Shown here one piece after another: positions 39,430 to 52,528 of a stretch of 64,000 nt of DNA. The notes beneath the pieces were generated by a model. The model made no database searches, was not told the origin of the DNA, and saw nothing but the letters and a program-made list of their open reading frames with translations. The position numbers and the translations under genes were made by a program. The DNA comes from Argentina anserina (Eukaryota; Streptophyta; Magnoliopsida; Rosales; Rosaceae): assembly GCF_933775445.1 (NCBI RefSeq), contig NW_026089511.1:372001-436000 (forward strand), written 5' to 3'. Every line of letters starts with the position of its first letter. Position 1 is the stretch's first letter.

Positions 39430-40550
39430 ACAATAGAAACTCGCATCAGAAGCCTTAAAGAAAGATACTCAAACGAGAAATGAAAAGATACAGAATTGGA
39501 ATAGTAAAGATACGCAAACGATGTAAAGATACACAATTGGAATAGTAAAGATACGCAAACGATGTAAAGATACTCAGTTTGAAAGAAACACACTCCCACA
39601 CTTGCAAAACTCTCAAATTCAATAGAAACTCGCATCAGATAGCCTTACAGAAAGATACTCAAACGAGAAATGAAAAGATAGACAATTGGAATAGTAAAGA
39701 TACGCAATCGATGTAAAGATACTCAGTTTTAAAGAAACACACTCCCACACTTGCAAAACTCTCAAATACAATAGAAACTCGCATCAGAAGCCTTACAGAA
39801 AGATACTCAAACGAGAAATGAAAAGATACACAATTGGAATAATAAAGATACGCAAACGATGTAAAGATACAGAATTGGAATAGTAAAGATACGCAAACGA
39901 TGTAAAGATAGTTAGTTTGAAAGAAACACACTCCCACACTTGCAAAACTCTCAAATACAATAGAAACTCGCATCAGAAGCCTTACAGAAAGATACTCAAA
40001 CGAGAAATGAAAAGATACAGAATTGGAATAGTAAAGATACGCAAACGATGTAAAGATACAAATTTGGAATAGTAAAGATACGCAAACGATGTCAAGATAC
40101 TCAGTTTGAAAGAAACACACTCCCACACTTGCACAACTCTCAAATTCAATAGAAATTCGCATCAGAAAGCCTTACAGAAAGATACTCAAACGAGAAATGA
40201 AAAGATAGACAATTGGAATAGTAAAGATACGCAATCGATGTAAAGATACTCAGTTTGAAAGAAACACACTCCCACACTTGCAAAACTCTCAAATACAATA
40301 GAACTCGCATCAGAAGCCTTACAGAACGATACTCAAACGAGAAATGAAAAGATACAGAATTGGAATAGTAAAGATACGCAAACGATGTAAAGATACAAAT
40401 TTGGAATAGTAAAGATACGCAAACGATGTAAAGATACTCAGTTTGAAAGAAACACACTCCCACACTTGCAAAACTCTCAAATTCAATAGAAACTCGCATC
40501 AGAAAGCCTTACAGAAAGATACTCAAACGAGAAATGAAAAGATACACAAT
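39430..40550 (+). repeat. Duplicated block, partner at 45,862-46,982 (offset 6,432 bp)
   Basis: GATGTCAAGATAC (near 40,091 and 46,523), CTTGCACAACTC (near 40,132 and 46,564), AATTCGCATC (near 40,155 and 46,587) and AGAACGATAC (near 40,325 and 46,757) share an offset of 6,432 bp. CTTGCACAACTC also occurs near 20,741 and 31,521, so the block is related to the end of the 5.8 kb segmental duplication. Confidence 0.85.
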
Positions 40551-40693
40551 TGGAATAATAAAGATACGCAAACGATGTAAAGATACACAATTGGAATAAG
40601 AAAGATACGCAAACGATGTAAAGATACACAATTGGAATAGTAAAGATACGCAAACGATGTAAAGATACTCAGTTTGAAAGAAACACACTCCCA
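40463..40693 (+). repeat. 231 bp monomer with three 41 bp modules
   Basis: Three consecutive modules are present: GATACACAATTGGAATAAT..., GATACACAATTGGAATAAG... and GATACACAATTGGAATAGT..., each closed by GATACGCAAACGATGTAAA. The length of 231 bp equals 149 + 2 x 41. The three modules are marked by different bases at one site, so this is not a simple read-through of one module. It is one of two three-module monomers I found. Confidence 0.92.
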
Positions 40694-41077
40694 CACTTGC
40701 AAAACTCTCAAATACAATAGAAACTCGCATCAGAAGCCTTACAGAAAGATACTCAAACGAGAAATGAAAAGATACAGAATTGGAATAGTAAAGATACGCA
40801 AACGATGTAAAGATACAAATTTGGAATAGTAAAGATACGCAAACGATGTAAAGATACTCAGTTTGAAAGAAACACACTCCCACACTTGCAAAACTCTCAA
40901 ATTCAATAGAAACTCGCATCAGAAAGCTTTACAGAAAGATACTCAAACGAGAAATGAAAAGATACAGAATTGGAATAGTAAAGATACGCAAACGATGTAA
41001 AGATACAAATTTGGAATAGTAAAGATACGCAAACGATGTAAAGATACTCAGTTTGAAAGAAACACACTCCCACACTT

Positions 41078-41998
41078 GCAAAACTCTCAAATTCAATAGA
41101 AACTCGCATCAGAAAGCCTTACAGAAAGATACTCAAACGAGAAATGAAAAGATACACAATTGGAATAGTAAAGATACGCAAACGATGTAAAGATACTCAG
41201 TTTGAAAGAAACACACTCCCACACTTGCAAAACTCTCAAAATCAATAGAAACTCGCATTAGAAAGCCTTACAGAAAGATACTCAAACGAGAAATGAAAAG
41301 ATACAGAATTGGAATAGTAAAGATACGCAAAGGATGTAAAGATACACAATTGGAATAGTAAAGATACGCAAACGATGTAAAGATACTCAGTTTGAAAGAA
41401 ACACACTCCCACACTTGCAAAACTCTCAAATACAATAGAAACTCGCATCAGAAGCCTTACAGAAAGATACTCAAACGAGAAATGAAAAGATACACAATTG
41501 GAATAGTAAAGATACGCAAACGATGTGAAGATACACAATTGGAATAGTAAAGATACGCAAACGATGTAAAGATACTCAGTATGAAAGAAACACACTCCCA
41601 CACTTGCAAAACTCTCAAATACAATAGAAACTCGCATCAGAAGCCTTACAGAAAGATACTCAAACGAGAAATGAAAAGATACACAATTGGAATAGTAAAG
41701 ATACGCAAACGATGTGAAGATACACAATTGGAATAGTAAAGATACGCAAACGATGTAAAGATACTCAGTATGAAAGAAACACACTCCCACACTTGCAAAA
41801 CTCTCAAATACAATAGAAACTCGCATCAGAAGCCTTACAGAAAGATACTCAAACGAGAAATGCAAAGATACACAATTGGAATAGTAAAGATACGCAAACG
41901 ATATAAAGATACACAATTGGAATAGTAAAGATACGCAAACGATGTAAAGATACTCAGTTTGAAAGAAACACACTCCCGCACTTGCAAAACTCTCAAAT
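41078..41998 (+). repeat. Duplicated block, partner of 36,930-37,850
   Basis: This is the second copy at offset 4,148 bp, with AAAGGATGTA at 41,329, AATGCAAAGA at 41,859 and CCCGCACTTG near 41,976. Homology ends at about 42,000, where this copy continues with TTCAAAAGAAAATCGC, a private variant. Confidence 0.8.
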
Positions 41999-42002
41999 TC
42001 AA

Positions 42003-45000
42003 AAGAAAATCGCATCAGAAAGCCTTACAGAAAGATACTCGAACGAGAAATGAAAAGATACACAATTGGAATAATAAAGATACGCAAACGATGTAAAGAT
42101 ACACAATTGGAATAGTAAAGATACGCAATCGATGTAAAGATACTCAGTTTGAAAGCAACACACTCCCACACTTGCAAAACTCTCAAATACAATAGAAACT
42201 CGCATCAGAAGCCTTACAGAAAGATACTCAAACGAGAAATGAAAAGATACAGAATTGGAATAGTAAAGATACGCAAACGATGTAAAGATACACAATTGGA
42301 ATAGTAAAGATACGCAAACGATGTAAAGATACTCAGTTTGAAAGAAACACACTCCCACACTTGCAAAACTCTCAAATTCAATAGAAACTCGCATCAGATA
42401 GCCTTACAGAAAGATACTCAAACGAGAAATGAAAAGATAGACAATTGGAATAGTAAAGATACGCAATCGATGTAAAGATACTCAGTTTGAAAGAAACACA
42501 CTCCCACACTTGCAAAACTCTCAAAATCAATTGAAACTCGCATTAGAAAGCCTTACAGAAAGATACTCAAACGAGAAATGAAAAGATACACAATTAGAAT
42601 AGTAAAGATTCGCAATCGATGTAAAGATACTCAGTTTGAAAGAAACACACTCCCACACTTGCAAAACTCTCAAATACAATAGAACTCGCATCAGAAGCCT
42701 TACAGAAAGATACTCAAACGAGAAATGAAAAGATACACAATTGGAATAGTAAAGATACACAAACGATATAAAGATACACAATTGGAATAGTAAAGATACG
42801 CAAACGATGTAAAGATACTCAGTTTGAAAGAAACACACTCCCACACTTGCAAAACTCTCAAATTCAATAGAAACTCGCATCAGAAGCCTTACAGAAAGAT
42901 ACTCAAACGAGAAATGAAAAGATACACAATTAGAATAGTAAAGATACGCAAACGATGTGAAGATACACAATTGGAATAGTAAAGATACGCAAACGATGTA
43001 AAGATACTCAGTATGAAAGAAACACACTCCCACACTTGCAAAACTCTCAAATACAATAGAAACTCGCATCAGAAGCCTTAAAGAAAGATACTCAAACGAG
43101 AAATGAAAAGATACAGAACTGGAATAGTAAAGATACGCAAACGATGTAAAGATACAAATTTGGAATAGTAAAGATACGCAAACGATGTAAAGATACTCAG
43201 TTTGAAAGAAACACACTCCCACACTTGCAAAACTCTCAAATTCAATAGAAACTCGCATCAGAAAGCCTTACAGAAAGATACTCAAACGAGAAATGAAAAG
43301 ATACACAATTGGAATAGAAAAGATACGCAAACGATGTAAAGATACTCAGTTTGAAAGAAACACACTCCCACACTTGCAAAACTCTCAAAATCAATAGAAA
43401 CTCGCATTAGAAAGCCTTACAGAAAGATACTCAAACGAGAAATGAAAAGATACAGAATTGGAATAGTAAAGATACGCAAACGATGTAAAGATACTCAGTT
43501 TGAAAGAAACACACTCCCACACTTGCAAAACTCTCAAATTCAATAGAAACTCGCATCAGAAAGCCTTACAGAAAGATACTCAAACGAGAAATGAAAAGAT
43601 AGACAATTGGAATAGTAAAGATACGCAATCGATGTAAAGATACTCAGTTTGAAAGAAACACACTCCCACACTTGCAAAACTCTCAAATACAATAGAACTC
43701 GCATCAGAAGCCTTACAGAAAGATACTCAAACGAGAAATGAAAAGATACAGAATTGGAATAGTAAAGATACGCAAACGATGTAAAGATACTCAGTTTGAA
43801 AGAAACACACTCCCACACTTGCAAAACTCTCAAATTCAATAGAAACTCGCATCAGAAAGCCTTACAGAAAGATACTCAAACGAGAAATGAAAAGATACAC
43901 AATTGGAATAGAAAAGATACGCAAACGATGTAAAGATACTCAGTTTGAAAGAAACACACTCCCACACTTGCAAAACTCTCAAATTCAATAGAAACTCGCA
44001 TCAGAAAGCCTTACAGAAAGATACTCAAACGAGAAATGAAAAGATACAGAATTGGAATAGTAAAGATACGCAAACGATGTAAAGATACTCAGTTTGAAAG
44101 AAACACACTCCCACACTTGCAAAACTCTCAAATTCAATAGAAACTCGCATCAGAAAGCCTTACAGAAAGATACTCAAACGAGAAATGAAAAGATAGACAA
44201 TTGGAATAGTAAAGATACGCAATCGATGTAAAGATACTCAGTTTGAAAGAAACACACTCCCACACTTGCAAAACTCTCAAATACAATAGAACTCGCATCA
44301 GAAGCCTTACAGAACGATACTCAAACGAGAAATGAAAAGATACAGAATTGGAATAGTAAAGATACGCAAACGATGTAAAGATACAAATTTGGAATAGTAA
44401 AGATACGCAAACGATGTAAAGATACTCAGTTTGAAAGAAACACACTCCCACACTTGCAAAACTCTCAAATTCAATAGAAACTCGCATCAGAAAGCCTTAC
44501 AGAAAGATACTCAAACGAGAAATGAAAAGATACACAATTGGAATAGTAAAGATACGCAAACGATGTAAAGATACTCAGTTTGAAAGAAACACACTCCCAC
44601 ACTTGCAAAACTCTCAAAATCAATAGAAACTCGCATTAGAAAGCCTTACAGAAAGATACTCAAACGAGAAATGAAAAGATACACAATTAGAATAGTAAAG
44701 ATACGCAATCGATGTAAAGATACTCAGTTTGAAAGAAACACACTCCCACACTTGCAAAACTCTCAAATACAATAGAACTCGCATCAGAAGCCTTACAGAA
44801 AGATACTCAAACGAGAAATGAAAAGATACACAATTGGAATAGTAAAGATACGCAAACGATATAAAGATACACAATTGGAATAGTAAAGATACGCAAACGA
44901 TGTAAAGATACTCAGTTTGAAAGAAACACACTCCCACACTTGCAAAACTCTCAAATACAATAGAAACTCGCATCAGAAGCCTTACAGAAAGATACTCAAA

Positions 45001-45861
45001 CGAGAAATGAAAAGATACACAATTGGAATAGTAAAGATAGGCAAACGATGTGAAGATACACAATTGGAATAGTAAAGATACGCAAACGATGTAAAGATAC
45101 TCAGTATGAAAGAAACACACTCCCACACTTGCAAAACTCTCAAATACAATAGAAACTCGCATCAGAAGCCTTACAGAAAGATACTCAAACGAGAAATGAA
45201 AAGATACAGAATTGGAATAGTAAAGATACGCAAACGATGTAAAGATACACAATTGGAATAGTAAAGATACGCAAACGATGTAAAGATACTCAGTTTGAAA
45301 GAAACACACTCCCACACTTGCAAAACTCTCAAATTCAATAGAAACTCGCATCAGAAAGCCTTACAGAAAGATACTCAAACGAGAAATGAAAAGATACACA
45401 ATTGGAATAGTAAAGATACGCAATCGATGTAAAGATACTCAGTTTGAAAGAAACACACTCCCACACTTGCAAAACTCTCAAATACAATAGAAACTCGCAT
45501 CAGAAGCCTTACAGAAAGATACTCAAACGAGAAATGAAAAGATACACAATTGGAATAGTAAAGATACGCAAACGATGTGAAGATACACAATTGGAATAGT
45601 AAAGATACGCAAACGATGTAAAGATACTCAGTTTGAAAGAAACACACTCCCACACTTGCAAAACTCTCAAATACAATAGAAACTCGCATCAGAAGCCTTA
45701 CAGAAAGATACTCAAACGAGAAATGAAAAGATACACAATTGGAATAGTAAAGATACGCAAACGATGTGAAGATACACAATTGGAATAGTAAAGATACGCA
45801 AACGATGTAAAGATACTCAGTATGAAAGAAACACACTCCCACACTTGCAAAACTCTCAAAT
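42003..45861 (+). repeat. Satellite domain with runs of single-module monomers
   Basis: These are monomers of the same family. From about 43,260 to 44,660 many consecutive monomers are single-module (148/149 bp) with TTC or ATC heads, including GGAATAGAAAAG variants near 43,315 and 43,910 and AGAACGATAC near 44,311. The part from about 44,620 to 45,350 resembles HOR A of the first 6 kb, including GATAGGC near 45,037. I saw no gene. Confidence 0.78.
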
Positions 45862-46982
45862 ACAATAGAAACTCGCATCAGAAGCCTTAAAGAAAGATAC
45901 TCAAACGAGAAATGAAAAGATACAGAATTGGAATAGTAAAGATACGCAAACGATGTAAAGATACACAATTGGAATAGTAAAGATACGCAAACGATGTAAA
46001 GATACTCAGTTTGAAAGAAACACACTCCCACACTTGCAAAACTCTCAAATTCAATAGAAACTCGCATCAGATAGCCTTACAGAAAGATACTCAAACGAGA
46101 AATGAAAAGATAGACAATTGGAATAGTAAAGATACGCAATCGATGTAAAGATACTCAGTTTTAAAGAAACACACTCCCACACTTGCAAAACTCTCAAATA
46201 CAATAGAAACTCGCATCAGAAGCCTTACAGAAAGATACTCAAACGAGAAATGAAAAGATACACAATTGGAATAATAAAGATACGCAAACGATGTAAAGAT
46301 ACAGAATTGGAATAGTAAAGATACGCAAACGATGTAAAGATAGTTAGTTTGAAAGAAACACACTCCCACACTTGCAAAACTCTCAAATACAATAGAAACT
46401 CGCATCAGAAGCCTTACAGAAAGATACTCAAACGAGAAATGAAAAGATACAGAATTGGAATAGTAAAGATACGCAAACGATGTAAAGATACAAATTTGGA
46501 ATAGTAAAGATACGCAAACGATGTCAAGATACTCAGTTTGAAAGAAACACACTCCCACACTTGCACAACTCTCAAATTCAATAGAAATTCGCATCAGAAA
46601 GCCTTACAGAAAAATACTCAAACGAGAAATGAAAAGATAGACAATTGGAATAGTAAAGATACGCAATCGATGTAAAGATACTCAGTTTGAAAGAAAAACA
46701 CTCCCACACTTGCAAAACTCTCAAATACAATAGAACTCGCATCAGAAGCCTTACAGAACGATACTCAAACGAGAAATGAAAAGATACAGAATTGGAATAG
46801 TAAAGATACGCAAACGATGTAAAGATACAAATTTGGAATAGTAAAGATACGCAAACGATGTAAAGATACTCAGTTTGAAAGAAACACACTCCCACACTTG
46901 CAAAACTCTCAAATTCAATAGAAACTCGCATCAGAAAGCCTTACAGAAAGATACTCAAACGAGAAATGAAAAGATACACAAT
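45862..46982 (+). repeat. Duplicated block, partner of 39,430-40,550
   Basis: This is the second copy at offset 6,432 bp. Private changes include GAAAAATACTC near 46,612 and GAAAAACACTCCC near 46,697. The homology ends at about 46,982, where this copy reads GGAATAGTAAAG and the partner reads GGAATAATAAAG. Confidence 0.83.
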
Positions 46983-48477
46983 TGGAATAGTAAAGATACG
47001 CAAACGATGTAAAGATACTCAGTTTGAAAGAAACACACTCCCACACTTGCAAAACTCTCAAAATCAATAGAAACTCGCATTAGAAAGCCTTACAGAAAGA
47101 TACTCAAACGAGAAATGAAAAGATACACAATTAGAATAGTAAAGATACGCAATCGATGTAAAGATACTCAGTTTGAAAGAAACACACTCCCACACTTGCA
47201 AAACTCTCAAATACAATAGAACTCGCATCAGAAGCCTTACAGAAAGATACTCAAACGAGAAATGAAAAGATACACAATTGGAATAGTAAAGATACGCAAA
47301 CGATATAAAGATACACAATTGGAATAGTAAAGATACGCAAACGATGTAAAGATACACAATTGGAATAGTAAAGATACGCAAACGATGTAAAGATAGTTAG
47401 TTTGAAAGAAACACACTCCCACACTTGCAAAACTCTCAAATACAATAGAAACTCGCATCAGAAGCCTTACAGAAAGATACTCAAACGAGAAATGAAAAGA
47501 TACAGAATTGGAATAGTAAAGATACGCAAACGATGTAAAGATACTCAGTTTGAAAGAAACACACTCCCACACTTGCAAAACTCTCAAATTCAATAGAAAC
47601 TCGCATCAGAAAGCTTTACAGAAAGATACTCAAACGAGAAATGAAAAGATACAGAATTGGAATAGTAAAGATACGCAAACGATGTAAAGATACAAATTTG
47701 GAATAGTAAAGATACGCAAACGATGTAAAGATACTCAGTTTGAAAGAAACACACTCCCACACTTGCAAAACTCTCAAATTCAATAGAAACTCGCATCAGA
47801 AAGCCTTACAGAAAGATACTCAAACGAGAAATGAAAAGATACACAATTGGAATAGTAAAGATACGCAAACGATGTAAAGATACTCAGTTTGAAAGAAACA
47901 CACTCCCACACTTGCAAAACTCTCAAAATCAATAGAAACTCGCATTAGAAAGCCTTACAGAAAGATACTCAAACGAGAAATGAAAAGATACAGAATTGGA
48001 ATAGTAAAGATACGCAAAGGATGTAAAGATACACAATTGGAATAGTAAAGATACGCAAACGATGTAAAGATACTCAGTTTGAAAGAAACACACTCCCACA
48101 CTTGCAAAACTCTCAAATACAATAGAAACTCGCATCAGAAGCCTTACAGAAAGATACTCAAACGAGAAATGAAAAGATACACAATTGGAATAGTAAAGAT
48201 ACGCAAACGATATAAAGATACACAATTGGAATAGTAAAGATACGCAAACGATGTAAAGATACTCAGTTTGAAAGAAACACACTCCCACACTTGCAAAACT
48301 CTCAAATTCAATAGAAACTCGCATCAGAAAGCTTTACAGAAAGATACTCAAACGAGAAATGAAAAGATACAGAATTGGAATAGTAAAGATACGCAAACGA
48401 TGTAAAGATACACAATTGGAATAGTAAAGATACGCAATCGATGTAAAGATACTCAGTTTGAAAGAAACACACTCCCA
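46982..48477 (+). repeat. Satellite domain preceding the terminal HOR family
   Basis: This stretch is a mix of ATC-, TAC- and TTC-headed monomers. It contains the second three-module monomer and the last two HindIII-variant monomers (AAGCTT at 47,611 and 48,329). GCAAAGGATG appears near 48,015. The private variants of the terminal HOR family start only after this stretch. Confidence 0.75.
47193..47421 (+). repeat. 229 bp monomer with three 41 bp modules
   Basis: The head is the TAGAACTCG (minus one A) type. It is followed by three modules, the first ending GATATAAAG and the other two GATGTAAAG, then a GATAGTTAG tail. The length of 229 bp equals 188 + 41. Its two-module relatives with GATATAAAG (for example near 44,860) end in GATACTCAG, so this monomer probably arose by exchange with a GATAGTTAG-tailed monomer. 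Confidence 0.9.
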
Positions 48478-50691
48478 CACTTGCAAAACTCTCAAATACA
48501 ATAGAAAGTCGCATCAGAAGCCTTACAGAAAGATACTCAAACGAGAAATGAAAAGATACATAATTGGAATAGTAAAGATACGCAAACGATGTAAAGATAC
48601 TCAGTTTGAAAGAAACACACTCCCACACTTGCAAAACTCTCAAATTCAATAGAAACTCGCATCAGAAAGCCTTACAGAAAGATACTCAAACGAGAAATGA
48701 AAAGATACACAATTGGAATAATAAAGATACGCAAACGATGTAAAGATACACAATTGGAATAGTAAAGATACGCAAACGATGTAAAGATACTCAGTTTGAA
48801 AGAAACACACTCCCACACTTGCAAAACTCTCAAATTCAATAGAAACTCGCATCAGAAAGCCTTACAGAAAGATACTCAAACGAGAAATGAAAAGATAGAC
48901 AATTGGAATAGTAAAGATACGCAATCGATGTAAAGATACTCAGTTTGAAAGAAACACACTCCCACACTTGCAAAACTCTCAAATACAATAGAACTCGCAT
49001 CAGAAGCCTTACAGAAAGATACTCAAACGAGAAATGAAAAGATATAGAATTGGAATAGTAAAGATACGCAAAGGATGTAAAGATACAAATTTGGAATAGT
49101 AAAGATACGCAAACGATGTAAAGATACTCAGTTTGAAAGAAACACACTCCCACACTTGCAAAACTCTCAAATTCAATAGAAACTCGCATCAGAAAGCCTT
49201 ACAGAAAGATACTCAAACGAGAAATGAAAAGATACACAATTGGAATAGTAAAGATACGCAAACGATGTAAAGATACTCAGTTTGAAAGAAACACACTCCC
49301 ACACTTGCAAAACTCTCAAATTCAATAGAAAATCGCATCAGAAGCCTTACAGAAAGATACTCAAACAAGAAATGAAAAGATACACAATTGGAATAGTAAA
49401 GATACGCAAACGATGTAAAGATACACGATTGGAATAGTAAAGATACGCAATCGATGTAAAGATACTCAGTTTTAAAGAAACACACTCCCACACTTGCAAA
49501 ACTCTCAAATACAATAAAAACTCGCATCAGAAGCCTTACAGAAAGATACTCAAACGAGAAATGAAAAGATACACAATTGGAATAGTAAAGATACGCAATC
49601 GATGTAAAGATACTCAGTTTGAAAGAAACACACTCCCACACTTGCAAAACTCTCAAATACAATCGAAAGTCGCATCAGAAGCCTTACAGAAAGATACTCA
49701 AACGAGAAATGAAAAGATACAGAATTGGAATAGTAAAGATACGCAAACGATGTAAAGATACACAATTGGAATAGTAAAGATACGCAAACGATGTAAAGAT
49801 AGTGAGTTTGAAAGAAACACACTCCCACACTTGCAAAACTCTCTAATACAATAGAAACTCGCATCAGAAGCCTTACAGAAAGATACTCAAACGAGAAATG
49901 AAAAGATACAGAATTGGAATAGTAAAGATACGCAAACGATGTAAAGATACAAATTTGGAATAGTAAAGATACGCAAACGATGTAAAGATACTCAGTTTGA
50001 AAGAAACACACTCCCACACTTGCAAAACTCTCAAATTCAATAGAAACTCGCGTCAGAAAGCCATACAGAAAGATACTCAAACGAGAAATGAAAAGATACA
50101 CAATTGGAATAGTAAAGATACGCAAACGATGTAAAGATACTCAGTTTGAAAGAAACACACTCCCACACTTGCAAAACTCTCAAAATCAATAGAAACTCGC
50201 ATCAGAAAGCCTTACAGAAAGATACTCAAACGAGAAATGAAAAGATACACAATTAGGATAGTAAAGATACGCAATCGATGTAAAGATACTCAGTTTGAAA
50301 GAAACACACTCCCACACTTGCAAAACTCTCAAATACAATAGAACTCGCATCAGAAGCCTTCCAGAAAGATACTCAAACGAGAAATGAAAAGATACACTAT
50401 TGGAATAGTAAAGATACGCAAACGATATAAAGATACACAGTTGGAATAGTAAAGATACGCAAACGATGTAAAGATACTTAGTATGAAAGAAACACACTCC
50501 CACACTTGCAAAACTCTCAAATACAATAGAAACTCGCATCAGAAGCCTAACAGAAAGATACTCAAACGAGAAATGAAAAGATACAGAATTGGAATAGTAA
50601 AGATACGCAAACGATGTAAAGATACACAATTGGAATAGTAAAGATACGCAATCGATGTAAAGATACTCAGTTTGAAAGAAACACACTCCCA
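48478..50691 (+). repeat. Terminal HOR family, block 1 (13 monomers, 2,214 bp)
   Basis: Monomer lengths are 148, 190, 149, 188, 149, 189, 148, 189, 189, 149, 149, 188 and 189 bp. The block opens with the family marker GAAAGTCGC plus GATACATAATTGG (48,478). It then carries GATATAGAATTGG near 49,042, GATACACGATTGG near 49,420, AATAAAAACTCGC near 49,512, AATCGAAAGTCGC near 49,672 and GATAGTGAG near 49,797. I saw none of these upstream of 48.4 kb. Private changes include CTCTAATAC near 49,842 and CGCGTCAG near 50,050. Confidence 0.9.
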
Positions 50692-52528
50692 CACTTGCAA
50701 AACTCTCAAATACAATAGAAAGTCGCATCAGAAGCCTTACAGAAAGATACTCAAACGAGAAATGAAAAGATACATAATTGGAATAGTAAAGATACGCAAA
50801 CGATGTAAAGATACTCAGTTTGAAAGAAACACACTCCCACACTTGCAAAACTCTCAAATTCAATAGAAACTCGCATCAGAAAGCCTTACAGAAAGATACT
50901 CAAACGAGAAATGAAAAGATACACAATTGGAATAATAAAGATACGCAAACGATGTAAAGATACACAATTGGAATAGTAAAGATACGCAAACGATGTAAAG
51001 ATACTCAGTTTGAAAGAAACACACTCCCACACTTGCAAAACTCTCAAATTCAATAGAAACTCGCATCAGAAAGCCTTACAGAAAGATACTCAAACGAGAA
51101 ATGAAAAGATAGACAATTGGAATAGTAAAGATACGCAATCGATGTAAAGATACTCAGTTTGAAAGAAACACACTCCCACACTTGCAAAACTCTCAAATAC
51201 AATAGAACTCGCATCAGAAGCCTTACAGAAAGATACTCAAACGAGAAATGAAAAGATATAGAATTGGAATAGTAAAGATACGCAAAGGATGTAAAGATAC
51301 AAATTTGGAATAGTAAAGATACGCAAACGATGTAAAGATACTCAGTTTGAAAGAAACACACTCCCACACTTGCAAAACTCTCAAATTCAATAGAAACTCG
51401 CATCAGAAAGCCTTACAGAAAGATACTCAAACGAGAAATGAAAAGATACACAATTGGAATAGTAAAGATACGCAAACGATGTAAAGATACTCAGTTTGAA
51501 AGAAACACACTCCCACACTTGCAAAACTCTCAAATTCAATAGAAAATCGCATCAGAAGCCTTACAGAACGATACTCAAACGAGAAATGAAAAGATACACA
51601 ATTGGAATAGTAAAGATACGCAAACGATGTAAAGATACACGATTGGAATAGTAAAGATACGCAATCGATGTAAAGATACTCAGTTTTAAAGAAACACACT
51701 CCCACACTTGCAAAACTCTCAAATACAATAAAAACTCGCATCAGAAGCCTTACAGAAAGATACTCAAACGAGAAATGAAAAGATACACAATTGGAATAGT
51801 AAAGATACGCAATCGATGTAAAGATACTCAGTTTGAAAGAAACACACTCCCACACTTGCAAAACTCTCAAATACAATCGAAAGTCGCATCAGAAGCCTTA
51901 CAGAAAGATACTCAAACGAGAAATGAAAAGATACAGAATTGGAATAGTAAAGATACGCAAACGATGTAAAGATACACAATTGGAATAGTAAAGATACGCA
52001 AACGATGTAAAGATAGTGAGTTTGAAAGAAACACACTCCCACACTTGCAAAACTCTCAAATACAATAGAAACTCGCATCAGAAGCCTTACAGAAAGATAC
52101 TCAAACGAGAAATGAAAAGATACAGAATTGGAATAGTAAAGATACGCAAACGATGTAAAGATACAAATTTGGAATAGTAAAGATACGCAAACGATGTAAA
52201 GATACTCAGTTTGAAAGAAACACACTCCCACACTTGCAAAACTCTCAAATTCAATAGAAACTCGCATCAGAAAGCCATACAGAAAGATACTCAAACGAGA
52301 AATGAAAAGATACACAATTGGAATAGTAAAGATACGCAAACGATGTAAAGATACTCAGTTTGAAAGAAACACACTCCCACACTTGCAAAACTCTCAAAAT
52401 CAATAGAAACTCGCATCAGAAAGCCTTACAGAAAGATACTCAAACGAGAAATGAAAAGATACACAATTAGGATAGTAAAGATACGCAATCGATGTAAAGA
52501 TACTCAGTTTGAAAGAAACACACTCCCA
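50692..52528 (+). repeat. Terminal HOR family, block 2 (11 monomers, 1,837 bp)
   Basis: This block has the same order and markers as block 1, at offset 2,214 bp, but without its last two monomers (188 + 189 = 377 bp). Shared markers GATATAGAATTGG, GATACACGATTGG, AATCGAAAGTCGC and GATAGTGAG confirm alignment. AGAACGATAC near 51,567 is private. The change removes exactly two whole monomers. Confidence 0.9.
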
